DNA from: Sindora glabra
Lineage: Eukaryota > Streptophyta > Magnoliopsida > Fabales > Fabaceae
Assembly (NCBI GenBank): GCA_020226215.1
Contig: CM035230.1
Coordinates: 209,501 to 273,500 of the forward strand
Length of the DNA: 64,000 bases
Direction: 5' to 3'
Numbering within the stretch: the stretch's first letter is position 1; each line of letters opens with the position of its first letter. Position numbers and translations under genes: made by a program. Below the pieces are notes generated by a model. The model saw only the letters and a list, made by a program, of their open reading frames with translations, did not search any database and was not told where the DNA came from. Shown here piece by piece: positions 49,501-58,558 of the stretch.

Positions 49501-52500
49501 TATATCTCTAGTAAGAACATCCAAAATTAGATTAAACAAGTAAAGACTTAAGGCTAAACCTTGATGTAGACTTATCTTTGTAGTAAAATTCTCTATCTCT
49601 CTTTTGGGAGTTCTTATATTTGTAGTTACTTCATTGTACATGTATAGCCCAGATGTAGAACTATTCTTGCACTTGTACAGACTAGATATATGCGACACGA
49701 ATTCCTTTCTTTTCCAGAGCCTTCCACAACACTTCTCTTAATACTTGATCATAGGCTTTTTCTAAGTCAATGAAAACTATATATAAATCTCTTTCTTTAC
49801 TTCGATATCTTTCCATCAACCTTTGTAGAATATAAATAGCTTTTGTTGTAGACCTTTTTGGCATGGCTCAAATTACATCACATTAGCCAAAAACTATTTT
49901 ACTAACCTAAATCTAATAAAAAGGTTTTTAAATGACTCTAAGTAATATTGTAAATTACTCATAATAACATGGTAAATGTTTTAAAGCAAAATGAGCCTAA
50001 ACGCATTTAGCTTAAATTAAATTCCAAAATGTTTTAAAATGACTTAATGCAAAATAAATACAAATTAAAGGGCCAAGTGCTAAATTGAAGTCTAAAACAT
50101 CAAATAATAGTAAAAATGGATTAAAGTGACATTAATTAAGATTATGGTTGATGTAGCATTGATATAGTGCTATTTTCTTGATGATATGGCGGTGATGCAA
50201 CGCTATCTCCTTGATGATATGGTGTTGTTGTGGTACTAATGTGGTATCATCTCCTTAGTTATGTGGTGATGATGAGGCACCAACTACGTGATGATGTGGT
50301 ACAATTCTAATACACTTGATCAAACTCTCCTTGTTACTCACTTTCTTGTGATTAACCTTTTTTAGAATCACATCGACTAACTCAAATAGGGATGCAACTT
50401 GTTTATTGACTCTAAAAACATAATATTGATAATGTTGTTTAGCAAATTGACATGATTCACAATTCAAAATACACAAAGAACCTAAACTAGAAAACAATTT
50501 TTTGTAAAGTTGATCAAGCTCTCCTTGTAACTCACTTTCTTGTGATTAACTTTTTTTAGAATCATATCAACTAACTCAAATAGGGATGCAACTCGCTTAT
50601 TGACCCTAAAAACATAATATTGATAATGTTGTTTAGCAAATTGACATGATTCACAATTCAAAATACACAAAGAACCCAAACTAGAAAACAATTTTTGTAA
50701 AGTTAACAAGGAAGGATGACCTAAGCGATAATGAAACTAGTGTGGAGTGATAGTGGTAGTAGCAGCAATAACAATAACAACTAGCCAGTGGACTTTATCT
50801 TTGAAGATTTTGAAAAGCACAATAATCAAGAAAAAAGAAGATACTTTAGTTATAGGTATATGTTATATGACTGATTGAAAGAAAATTAAATGGAAGACAC
50901 GACACATTAGAAAATGATATATCAGAGGTGACATTCACTATACCACAACCAACAACAGAAGCTTTAGACCTATTGGCTAAAATAACAAGAGGTGAAGGAG
51001 AAGGTTGACAAGATAGAATACTTGCCTAATTTGTCCAATGATCAGTAGCATTAGAATCAATGATCTATCTAGAATTAGTATAAGAAAGACATGTAGTGGG
51101 ATTACCTATCTATGCCAATGTAGCGATGGATCGAGTGGGTAGTTGCTACCAAGAGGCATGGAATTATAAATACTTAGCATACTCACTTTTTTACAAACTT
51201 ATAGTACTACTATCATTAGTGTCTTGTGCTTGATTAATTGTAGTAACATGTGCAAATTGAGATGGTGGTGTATTTTTTCCAAGTAATTTGGGGCAACCTC
51301 TTGATGTATTTAGGCTTTTGGTAGTAACAACAAGAAACAATGCCACTTTCACCAGAATCACCACGTCCTCCACCTCCTTTGCCCTTGCCACCTCTACCAC
51401 CACCACAACCACCACTACCACCACACCAACCAAGGTGGATGACTCATTGATATGTGCAAAAGAGACAAGTCACTATACACTCGTTGAATACTATATATAG
51501 TAGACTTTTTAGTGAGGGATCCAGAACTAGACAATTTTCTGATGGGTAGCACTAAGCTCAAAAGGCAATGCCATGAGAAAACACAGCCCTAACTTGTTCT
51601 TGTGGAGAATGGATTGCATCGGCATTAGTAATAATAGGTAAAACTGAACACCATTGTTGAAAAGCACGATGAAAATCAAATAAATCTGAGATGGATTCTT
51701 ATTATTTACATTAGGATGAATCAAGGACCGAGTCAAATGATAGGTTTGAGGCATGTTGTCCTTTGTAAAATAAAGTGATCCAAGAGTTTCCCGTAATTCC
51801 TTGACTGTATGGTACTCCACTATATTGTCATCAATTTCAGTGGTCAAAGTATTGCACATTGATTTGAGCAACTGCTAATCTTCCACAATCCACTTTTCCT
51901 TCATGTTGTCTGTGAGTGTTTCTTTGTTAAGATGATCAACCACATGAACCTCATCAAGGTAGAATTCAACAGCCCTTTTCTATCCAATATACTGTCTACC
52001 TTCTAAATCCAACTTCCATTCAGTAATTCATCACTCAACCGAAATAAATTTGGAGGAGCAGACTTGAAATCTGATTTTCCTTCATTATTACTATTTTTCA
52101 AAGTACTGTGGACATCAGAATCAAAACCCCTACCAGCCACGAGAGCAATTTTGCAGAAAATATCAATAAAAAAACACACATAAAATTATTACAAATTAGA
52201 AAAATCACACCAAAGCCTCCAAATCGCAGAAATAACCACCTAGAATAATTTGGAAGGGTTTGAAACTGTTCCAGTTAGAAGCCTGCTGTGTGCTGCTAGG
52301 ATCCTTTGCATGTGGGTTTCATGCGCCTCCCTCACATGTGCATGTGTCGTGCACGTGCCATCCTATAGTGATTGCCGGCTTCCAATTGACCACCCCATCC
52401 ACCTGCTGTCTGAAACGTCATAAATCGTGCCAGACAGTACCTCCAAACACAGAAAAACAGCACCTCTGTTGTTGCAACACTGCCAAACAGCTCGTCTGCT

Positions 52501-53815
52501 GTTCCATGATCTGGGTCTTCTGATTTCTTTATCAAACCTGCAACTTGAAGCTATTGCTATCATCATCGTGACTTAGTCATGCATAGAAGAAACTGAAAAA
52601 AAAGAAGGGGGGGATGCTAGGCTTTTTTTTTTGTGGGGGGGGGGGTTGTTTTGATTTGGGTAGGAAAGAAATACTTAAAAGCTTTAGATACTATATTAAG
52701 AGAGAGTGATTTCTTGAAGCCATACTCTAGCTAGAGGTTGACACATCTATTTATATTATACTATGTAATAGGATTATAGTAAGCCTGAAACTCATCTAGG
52801 CCCATAAGCCCATAGCAATCATTTAATTACCTACTAACATGACAAAAGTTACATCTCCTTATGTTACCAAATATTGTCTAATTTAGTTGTGACTTCTTCT
52901 TACTTTTGTTTCTTGGGATCAATCATAGGACATTATTTTCCGATTTAAGGAGAGGAGACACGGGACAGGACCTTGGAAATGGTCTGACTTCCCAAGCAAG
53001 GTTGCTGTACAACTGAATGACACGCACCCTACACTAGCAATTCCTGAATTAATACGATTACTCATGGATGATGAAGGGCTTGGTTGGGATGAAGCATGGG
53101 ATGTGACAACAAGGTGGAGTGTATTATATGTTAATAGAATATGTTGCATGGCATTGGCAATTTTCTTTGTTCCAAATTCTTCAACATTTCTAGCAGATTC
53201 CTCGCAGCTCAAATATGATGTTATAAATTAACCAGGACCATTGCTTACACTAATCACACTGTCCTTCCTGAAGCACTGGAAAAATGGTCCCAACCTGTGA
53301 TGTGGAAACTTCTTCCTCGCCATATGGAAATCATAGAAGAAATAGACAAGAGAGTAAGTTGTTCATTTGCTGCATTTCTCTTCAGTAAACTGGAATTAAG
53401 GTGCGCCAATATATTTTTATTTGTTAAATTATGAAATTCTTGCAGTTTGCTGCAATGGTAAATGCTACACGTTTGGACCTTGAGAGTAAGCTTTCCACCA
53501 TGCGGATCTTGGATAATAATCCTCAGAAGCCAGTAGTTCGTATGGCAAATTTGTGTGTAGTTTCTGCACATGCAGTGAGTGGTCCATTTTTTTAAACTCT
53601 AGAAACCAAGAATCTCATGTGGCTTACTTCATTTTCATTCTCTTGTTTCTCCAAATTCACCAACTGCCCTAATGTTGGCATGGAAAATGCATTGAACTAA
53701 ATGTTCCATAACAGTTGTGAATCTTAATTTTGTCAATCAAGCAAGCATGTTGCATGCGTATTATAGGTTAATGCTTTATTATGCACTCCTTGGGGCAAGA
53801 CATTTCTTGTCTGTC

Positions 53816-53853
<38 letters not shown>

Positions 53854-56712
53854 GGGGACAAACTTGCAACACCTGTAGAAAATCTCGTAGTTTTCACAAG
53901 ATTTCACAGATGTTGCTACTTTTGTAGTAACAAGTAAACTAGAAGTTGCAACATGGAACATTTTAAAACTTTTCAACTTCTATGAAAAGTTACATTTTAG
54001 CCAAAAAGAAATGTTAAAATTATGAAAAATTTTCATGAAAGTGTGAAGAATGTGTACTTGTATGCATGTTTGTATGCGCATACCATAGCATTACTCTATA
54101 TTATATTATCCTTGTGAAGGCATTTTCTTAGCAAAGAATCATAGCTGAATGCATGCCACATATCTTCATCTAAATGTGGCTCCTTCTATTGTATTATCTT
54201 CTTTTACTATGTTACAATTTTATTTTTGTTTCTCATCTAATAGAATGACAACAGTTATTGCAATATAAATAACTGTCTTCCAAAAATATTAGATTATGTG
54301 GAATGCAGTTGGCTTATATTATTGAATGTATGATCCCCCCCCCCCCCCCATGTAAGGAATATTGAACAACCATACAGTAGTCTGTATGATAAATTCTTAC
54401 CTTGTATTTATCCCATGCTCCCAGATATTTGCTTATTACATTGAATTGGTTCTTTTTTTTCTTGGCCCCCTTCTTCCCTATTTTGCTGATATCTTCTTTT
54501 GCATATTTTAGCTTATGATTCATTTGCATTTATTAGTTTACTGACTACTTGTGGCCTTTTTAGGTAAATGGTGTTGCCCAGTTGCATAGTGACATACTAA
54601 AATCAGAATTATTTGCTGATTATGTTTCAATATGGCCAAAAAAATTCCAAAATAAAACCAATGGCATAACTCCTAGAAGATGGCTACGTTTCTGCAGTCC
54701 TGAGCTCAGTAGGATAATAACGAAGTGGCTAAAGACTGAGAAATGGGTAACCAATCTTGACCTGCTGAATGGTCTTCAACAGGTGTGCAAATATGGCTTC
54801 TTCCCCCTTGTTATATGCTTCCTATAATTGCAATGCTTACTTTCCATTTCATGTACTTTGTCCCATAGTTTGCTGACAATGAAGACTTTCAAGCTGAATG
54901 GCTCTCAGCCAAAATGGCCAATAAGCAGCGCCTTGCAAAATACATTTTACATGTGACAGGGGTCAGCATTGACCCAAGTAGTCTCTTTGACATTCAAGTC
55001 AAGCGCATCCATGAATACAAGAGGCAGCTATTGAATATTCTTGGTGTGATATATAGGTACAAGAAGTTAAAGGTATGAAAAGTAGTCAAGTGTTTGTTTC
55101 CTAAAGTATAGTTGTGGTTGTCTAGAGAATGATATGATGGAAGAGAAAATATACCTCTGCTGTACCAAATTTTTATCTTAGCATAGTCTACCCTCTTTTT
55201 ATATTGATTACCATTCTGTTTAGATTTGCACTGGGCAGCTATTCTGACATTGATGGAATTGACATAAAATGTTCAGAAGCTTCCCTTACTCTGGCCTTAT
55301 GCTTCTTGCTAATTTATGCTTAGCATTCATCTGTTTGCAACATACAGTCACTGTTCTCTGAGATTAGCATGTTTCATGAAAACTATTATCTATGGTGAAG
55401 ATATTCCTCATAACTAATCTGTAATAGGAAATGAGCCCGGAACAACGAAAAAATACAACTGCACGCACTGTGATGATTGGTGGAAAGGCTTTCGCAACAT
55501 ACACAAATGCGAAAAGGATAGTCAAGCTGGTAAATGATGTTGGTGATGTTGTCAACAATGATCCTGAGGTCAATGAGTATTTGAAGGTAACAAAATTTTG
55601 AATCGCTTTCAGGATGGTGATTGGTGTCTGTGTTCTATGTACTTGGTTCATATCTTCTTACAATATGAGACCCTATGGGAAAATATACATTTGAAAGTTA
55701 AAAGATTTGGGAAAATACATACTTGGTTCATATCTTCTTATAATTATGGTTCTATTCCAGGTCACTAAAATTGACATATGTATCAATAGCCAAAGAACCT
55801 GGATGCCAGCCTTCTTTTGTTGCTACTGCTTTCTGTGATTCCTCCGTTTTTATGATAAATTACCTCTGGTTTAGCTCCTCTTTGGTTCACATGGATGCAT
55901 GGGTACACATGGATGAGACACATTGCAACATAAGGAAAAATTTCTAATGTTACATTAACACTGAAAACTCAATGCTATTCCCAATTTCTGATGCAATTTT
56001 TGCCAACTCAGCAATTTGATATAACAAGAAATCGGATAGTTGAGTTGGAAAAATAATACATGTATCAATAGTACTGAATTTTCAGTGCTGATGTAGCACT
56101 AGAAATTTTTCCACAACAGCTTCATTAATGATAACTCTCTTTGAGAAATTGGCTGCAGTTAACCTCTATAATATGGGGGCTGAAGGGTGAATAGTTTCTA
56201 TTATGGTTTGTTTGGAACAAGAGGAATGGGAGATGCTTTGAAATATGCATAAAATTCTTTACTTTGATATTATTACTCTTTGTTGAGTAGGACATATCCA
56301 TGTTTTGAAAACATGTACGTACATGTCTAGATGGAGAGAGATAAAGACACGTCTGCACGATACAAATTTCTTGGACCTTTAGAAGTGGTTATTATATTTT
56401 TTGGTGAAATTATTTCTAAAATTCTCTTAATTGCTGAAACTTGTCTAGGTTGTGTTTGTCCCAAATTACAATGTATCCGTGGCAGAGATGCTGATTCCAG
56501 GGAGTGAGCTATCCCAGCATATCAGCACTGCAGGCATGGAAGCAAGTGGCACAAGCAACATGAAATTTTCACTGAATGGATGCCTTATAATAGGTACTTT
56601 GGATGGAGCTAATGTGGAGATTAGAGAGGAAATTGGCGAGGAGAACTTTTTCCTCTTTGGTGCAACAGCTGATGAAGTTCCTCGACTAAGGAAAGAAAGG
56701 GAGAATGGACTG
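40316..56712 (+). CDS. PHS2: Alpha-1,4-glucan phosphorylase, cytosolic (H/PHS2 type), 13 exons, 3' end missing
   Basis: The product is a PLP-dependent enzyme that transfers glucosyl units between alpha-glucans and glucose-1-phosphate; the cytosolic form works on soluble heteroglycans in maltose metabolism after starch breakdown. Joined exons give 742 in-frame codons with no stop: 40316-40537, 41065-41244, 41784-41960, 42046-42131, 42301-42490, 42772-42864, 52929-53113, 53236-53353, 53446-53574, 54564-54782, 54869-55072, 55428-55586, 56449-56712. Family blocks in order include 'TYYLSMEFLQGRALTNAIGN', 'EKDAALGNGGLGRLASCFLD', 'NDTHPTLAIPEL', 'RIHEYKRQLLNILG' and the PLP signature 'EASGTSNMKFSLNG' (Schiff-base Lys about residue 693). 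No chloroplast transit peptide and no ~80-residue L-type insertion are present, which points to the cytosolic isoform. About 100 C-terminal residues are missing beyond 64000. The start is the first ATG, followed by a short Ser/Ala-rich tail as in other plant H-types. The frame looks functional; transposons occupy introns 6 and 13. Confidence 0.95.
41065..41244 (+). CDS. PHS2: PHS2 exon 2 (60 codons)
   Basis: Acceptor TTTTTTCAG, then 'QWNETYLHFHKVDPKQTYYL' to 'ELEEIAEQ'; donor CAG|GTAATT, phase 0. Intron 2 (41245-41783, 539 bp) contains only A/T tracts. Confidence 0.95.
41784..41960 (+). CDS. PHS2: PHS2 exon 3 (59 codons)
   Basis: Acceptor CTTTGTAG; codes for the conserved glycine-rich 'LGNGGLGRLASC' block and 'WGYGLRYRYGLFKQ'; donor GAG|GTTTGA, phase 0. 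Confidence 0.95.
42046..42131 (+). CDS. PHS2: PHS2 exon 4 (28 codons plus 2 nt)
   Basis: Acceptor AAACAG; 'KFSPWEVVRHDILYPVRFFG' to 'VNPNG'; the final AG joins a T from exon 5 to make Ser. Donor AAG|GTATTT. Confidence 0.92.
42301..42490 (+). CDS. PHS2: PHS2 exon 5 (63 codons plus 1 nt)
   Basis: Acceptor CATGCCAG; 'RKWVGGEEVQALAYDVPIPG' to 'LHSRAQQ'; donor CAG|GTTGGT, phase 0. Confidence 0.95.
42772..42864 (+). CDS. PHS2: PHS2 exon 6 (31 codons)
   Basis: Acceptor AATCTTTAG; 'ICAVLYPGDATEDGKLLRLK' to 'FFLCSASLQ'. The donor is CAG|GCAAGT, a GC-type 5' splice site; the protein alignment leaves no room for a GT alternative. Confidence 0.93.
43064..43214. repeat. 76-bp tandem duplication in native intron 6 sequence
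   Basis: 'agatatgatcattccctcc ... gtactgtttgactttttc' is present twice in a row (period 76, starts 43064 and 43140) with only a base or two different, so it is recent. Confidence 0.9.
43307..43452 (-). repeat. 3' LTR of the intron-6 copia
   Basis: Plus-strand limits are TGTTAAAAGAGAG and CTTACTAACA, followed by the polypurine tract read on the minus strand (GGGGGAG next to the LTR). Confidence 0.9.
43453..46081 (-). pseudogene. Copia RNase H, RT, linker and C-terminal integrase remnant
   Basis: Minus strand: integrase C-terminal part at about 45300-46080, Ser/Pro linker ending 'SSSSGSHPLPSCLDISIAHR' at about 45080-45200, RT with 'FCKQSNFSCNLLAIYVDDIV' at about 44390-44440 (YVDD intact) and RNase H at about 43600-43950. 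Stops and frameshifts occur throughout. A poly-G run of 11 lies at 45301-45311. Integrase is interrupted at 46081 by the nested gypsy element and resumes at 50376. Confidence 0.85.
48339..50375 (-). repeat. 5' LTR of the nested gypsy derivative, interrupted by a LINE
   Basis: It starts TAATGTAAAATTG and ends AGAATCACATCG. Without the RTE LINE it is about 880 bp, comparable to the ~800-bp LTR in intron 13. It includes the 'ggcattgatgtgatgcc' type repeats near 50150-50300. Confidence 0.75.
48714..49864 (-). mobile_element. 5'-truncated RTE-type LINE
   Basis: On the minus strand the RT is recognisable in three frames: 'YIVFIDLEKAYDQVLREVLW' (49864-49682), 'KISLHQGLALSLYLFNLILD' (about 49500-49600) and 'FHLSRSKIEYMHCNFNKKQN' to 'LQSDGKIDEDVTHKI' (49398-49201), which are the standard blocks of plant RTE RT. 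Its 3' end is a (TTG)n-type tail, seen as 'caacaacaacaataataac' on the plus strand at 48721-48770, typical of RTE. The 9-mer GGCTCAAAT flanks it (48705-48713 and 49865-49873). It is the youngest layer of the intron-6 stack and is antisense to the gene. Confidence 0.85.
50316..50703. repeat. 194-bp tandem duplication across the gypsy/copia junction
   Basis: 'ttgatcaaactctccttgt ... tagaatcacatcgactaactc ... caatttttgtaaagtt' occurs at 50316 and again at 50510. Each unit contains the end of the gypsy LTR and about 130 bp of copia pre-integrase ('NCESCQFAKQH'), so it arose after the gypsy inserted. Confidence 0.9.
50376..52140 (-). pseudogene. Copia pre-integrase, protease and gag remnant
   Basis: Minus strand: gag 'KSMCNTLTTEIDDNIVEYHT' and 'VKELRETLGSLY' (51871-51527); a Gly-rich/zinc-knuckle region decayed into a Val repeat (51191-51433); protease with 'IIDSNATDHWT' (about 51030-51070), where the catalytic D-S-G has become D-S-N; and pre-integrase 'LCILNCESCQFAKQH', present twice because of the tandem duplication. 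Confidence 0.85.
52141..52693 (-). other. Copia leader and primer-binding site
   Basis: A comparatively GC-rich leader (52250-52560) separates gag from the LTR. Next to the LTR, at 52678-52693, the minus strand reads TAGTATCTAAAGCTTT, a mutated form of the initiator-Met PBS TGGTATCAGAGCCTT seen intact at 58475. A G run of 11 lies at 52635-52645. Confidence 0.7.
52694..52839 (-). repeat. 5' LTR of the intron-6 copia
   Basis: Limits TATTAAGAGAGAG and CCTACTAACA; shares 'gattatag-taagcctgaaac' and 'taggcccataagccca' with the 3' LTR and has the same 146-bp length. Confidence 0.9.
52929..53113 (+). CDS. PHS2: PHS2 exon 7 (61 codons plus 2 nt)
   Basis: Acceptor AATCATAG; 'DIIFRFKERRHGTGPWKWSD', 'VQLNDTHPTLAIPELIRLLM', ending in 'WDVTT' plus AG; donor AAG|GTGGAG. 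The junction with exon 6 restores the family sequence without a gap, showing that the loaded intron is meant to be spliced. Confidence 0.95.
53236..53353 (+). CDS. PHS2: PHS2 exon 8 (39 codons plus 1 nt)
   Basis: Acceptor TTAACCAG; 'TIAYTNHTVLPEALEKWSQP' to 'EIIEEIDKR'; donor AGA|GTAAGT, phase 0. Confidence 0.95.
53446..53574 (+). CDS. PHS2: PHS2 exon 9 (43 codons)
   Basis: Acceptor TTCTTGCAG; 'FAAMVNATRLDLESKLSTMR' to 'MANLCVVSAHA'; donor GCA|GTGAGT. Ser/Thr-for-Ala type changes relative to other plant forms are conservative. Confidence 0.94.
53575..54563 (+). other. Intron 9 (989 bp)
   Basis: Contains a (TA)n microsatellite at 53823-53851 and a run of 15 C at 54335-54349. No transposon boundary was recognised. 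Confidence 0.8.
54564..54782 (+). CDS. PHS2: PHS2 exon 10 (73 codons)
   Basis: Acceptor CTTTTTAG; 'VNGVAQLHSDILKSELFADY', 'TNGITPRRWLRFCSPELS', ending 'LLNGLQQ'; donor CAG|GTGTGC. Confidence 0.95.
54869..55072 (+). CDS. PHS2: PHS2 exon 11 (68 codons)
   Basis: Acceptor TCCCATAG; contains 'SIDPSSLFDIQVKRIHEYKR', the conserved substrate/phosphate-site block; no L-type insertion. Donor AAG|GTATGA. Intron 11 (55073-55427, 355 bp) holds nothing recognised. Confidence 0.95.
55428..55586 (+). CDS. PHS2: PHS2 exon 12 (53 codons)
   Basis: Acceptor CTGTAATAG; 'RTVMIGGKAFATYTNAKRIV' to 'DPEVNEYLK'; donor AAG|GTAACA. Intron 12 (55587-56448, 862 bp) contains no clear element. Confidence 0.95.
56449..56712 (+). 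CDS. PHS2: PHS2 exon 13 (88 codons), last exon in the window
   Basis: Acceptor TTGTCTAG; 'VVFVPNYNVSVAEMLIPGSE', the PLP motif 'EASGTSNMKFSLNG', 'GTLDGANVEIREEIGEENFF', ending 'LRKERENGL'; donor CTG|GTATGC. The next expected block (beginning F-K-P/PDPRFEEAK-like in relatives) is nowhere between here and 64000. Confidence 0.95.
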
Positions 56713-56982
56713 GTATGCAGTTATAGTCTTTTTCTAAGTTCAGGTTTAGAAGCAAATATGAGTGGTACATATACACTTGATAAAACAAGAAAGGTTTAGT
56801 GAAACTTAGATTTTATATTTTACTCAGAGGACAACACGTGCACTTGGAGAGATAAACTCAAGAAAGTTGAAACAATTTATCATTATTTCATTATTATTAT
56901 TTCATTGTTTTATAGAAACAAATCATAAAAGATTATGATTATTATAAAAATAGAATGACAGATTAATTAATATATTTAAGAT

Positions 56983-57225
56983 TGTTGGGAATGGCTTGAG
57001 AAAACCATCTCAACCTTGGTCCTTTGTATAATAAAATTACAATCAATATATTTTAATGCTAACAAATACAATCCCAAGAGTTATGCCTTAATATCTGCTA
57101 ATTTATTTTGATCACTAATTAATTATAGTATATACAACTAATACTATTCAATTACATTTATTACTATTTAATACTCCTTCTCAAACTGAAGCATATATAT
57201 CATATCCATCAAACTTGTCACATAA
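56983..57225 (-). mobile_element. 3'-end fragment of a copia element with LTR
   Basis: The LTR (56983-57173, 191 bp) has TGTTGGGA at its left end and TTTAATA at its right; on the minus strand it is preceded by the polypurine-like GAAGGAG and the end of RNase H ('acttgtcac' to 'gaagcatatatatca', the usual '...M.D.YAPA*' tail in decayed form). The remaining internal region is missing; gypsy leader sequence follows at 57226. It is a different copia subgroup from the intron-6 element. Confidence 0.65.
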
Positions 57226-58353
57226 CTAGGACTCAAATATTTAGAATCAGAGAGTTAAAAAAAAAGGAGATAAACAAGACTTGAAACAATGACTCAATAA
57301 TGATAATTCAAAAGGAGAGAATCAACTAGGACTCAAAATAATGGGAAGGAACAATACAAGATAATAAGAGGTGCTGATTTAAGTACTCAAAGGAATTGAA
57401 AGAGACAATGAGCAATCAATTTCAAAATGAAAAGTTCAAGTATGATTAGAGCATATCAAGAACCTATAATAACTAAAAGCAAACAACTTCTTTTCTTTTG
57501 AATGTGTTTCAATTTGTTTTCAACAATTCAGTATTTTGTGTTTCTTGTCTATTCTTTGTAAGTTGCCTTTTGATTCACTTACTTGGCTTTTTCTCCTTCT
57601 TTTTTGCTGTTTTTTTTTCTTGTCAAATGTTTTTGCTTTCTAACTCACTACTATTCAGTACCAATCTTCATTTTGTTTTTGCATTTTTTTCTCAAACACA
57701 AATTCACCATGCAACACTATATATGCCGATTGCAAGAGTTTTTATACAATTCAAACTTGGTGCTCTTTGCCTTACTTTAATTAATTACTATATTCAATTA
57801 TAGTATTATGATGTTGTGCTATTAGAATATGACAATTGATTAATGTAATTTAAACTTCTTCACTTTGAACTTTTAACAAACATATTCAATGCACTTTTCA
57901 TGTACTAGACCAACACTGATATTTGCACCAAAATTTGAGCTCAACAACAACAAATAACACAAAAGGGAAAAAGGTGACCAAGTATCAAAGCAAATTCAGA
58001 CATACAATTGACTTAAACAATTTATTAAACATATAGAAGGTAGAAATGAAGAGCAATCCAAATTTGACAAAAAACTTAATCAAAACAGATGAATTTAACA
58101 AATTCAGATTTGACAAAAAAACTTAATCAAAACAGATGAATTTAATCACAATCCAAGTCAGAAAAGAAATAGATACCAAAACAAAATCAAAAGGGTAGAA
58201 ATGAAGAATAAATCCATAAATGCGTGAATAGTACCATAAATAGTGCTCAATGAACAATACATGAATAGTGATAAATTTTAAGGAAAAGGAAAATCTGAAT
58301 TTGGGAACCTTGCTTTGAATATCAAATGATGTGAAATTGTGTTGAATCATCCC

Positions 58354-58474
58354 TGTTAGTAAATAGGTTCCACATCTATTATATTCTACTATATGTACCC
58401 TGTATTATAATATATATAGTGACTGCCTGACTCAGTTGAGAATATGGCAATACAAATTTCTCTCTTATTTAACA
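58354..58474 (+). repeat. Left LTR of the young copia
   Basis: 121 bp from TGTTAGTAAATAGG to CTTATTTAACA, identical to the right LTR. Confidence 0.97.
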
Positions 58475-58558
58475 TGGTATCAGAGCCTTCCAATAATCCT
58501 TCACCTATCTCAATCAACAACCCAACTCTTTCTCTCTCTCTCTTCTTCCTCCTTTTCA
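58475..58558 (+). promoter_or_regulatory. Primer-binding site and leader of the young copia
   Basis: TGGTATCAGAGCCTTCC at 58475-58491 is complementary to the 3' end of plant initiator-Met tRNA, directly adjacent to the LTR as required. A CT-rich leader follows and ends in a run of 27 T (58559-58585) that marks the inversion breakpoint. Confidence 0.9.

Larger units (their letters stand above)
46082..50375 (-). mobile_element. Gypsy-derived non-autonomous element nested in the copia
   Basis: LTR-type ends (TGATGTAAAATTG on the left, TTAGAATCACATCG on the right) interrupt copia integrase exactly between 46081 and 50376. It has a left LTR truncated at about 46707, a leader (about 46708-48338), a PBS-like TGTATCAGAG on the minus strand at about 48322-48338, and a right (5') LTR. 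Gag and pol are entirely missing: the sequence jumps from the truncated LTR to the leader block 'catgttgactgttttgagattgtc', equivalent to 25240 in the longer relative. It is therefore an internally deleted, LARD-like copy. The target duplication is not clear. Confidence 0.8.
43307..52839 (-). mobile_element. Copia element in intron 6, split by a nested gypsy derivative
   Basis: Both LTRs are 146 bp, and TGACA flanks them (43302-43306 and 52840-52844), a perfect 5-bp target duplication. Without the nested element (46082-50375) and a 194-bp duplication the copia is about 5.0 kb, a normal copia length. On the minus strand the order is 5' LTR, PBS, leader, gag, protease, integrase, RT, RNase H, polypurine tract, 3' LTR, all decayed. 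It is antisense to the phosphorylase gene. LTRs are clearly diverged with several indels, so it is the oldest layer of the stack. Confidence 0.9.
42865..52928 (+). other. Intron 6: 10-kb GC-AG intron filled by nested transposons
   Basis: It runs from GCAAGT to AATCATAG, both junctions in phase 0. Subtracting the copia insertion and its target duplication leaves about 526 bp, close to the size of introns 1 and 2, so the ancestral intron was ordinary in length. Native intron remains at 42865-43301 and 52845-52928. Confidence 0.9.

Noticed and set aside
46077..50380. Clean 5-bp target duplication for the nested gypsy derivative
   Set aside because: TTTAA and ACTAA agree at only three of five positions, and the copia sequence at the left flank seems to have lost several bases.
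51191..51500. Val-rich and Thr-rich open frames on opposite strands
   Set aside because: Both are translations of the decayed Gly/Arg-rich repeat of copia gag, not separate genes.
52250..52570. GC-richer stretch with overlapping short open frames, as a possible exon
   Set aside because: Lies between the copia PBS and gag, so it is the element's leader; the phosphorylase exons join correctly without it.
40316..56712. Plastidic (L-type, PHS1) phosphorylase
   Set aside because: No transit peptide and no ~80-residue central insertion; exon sequence follows the cytosolic form closely.
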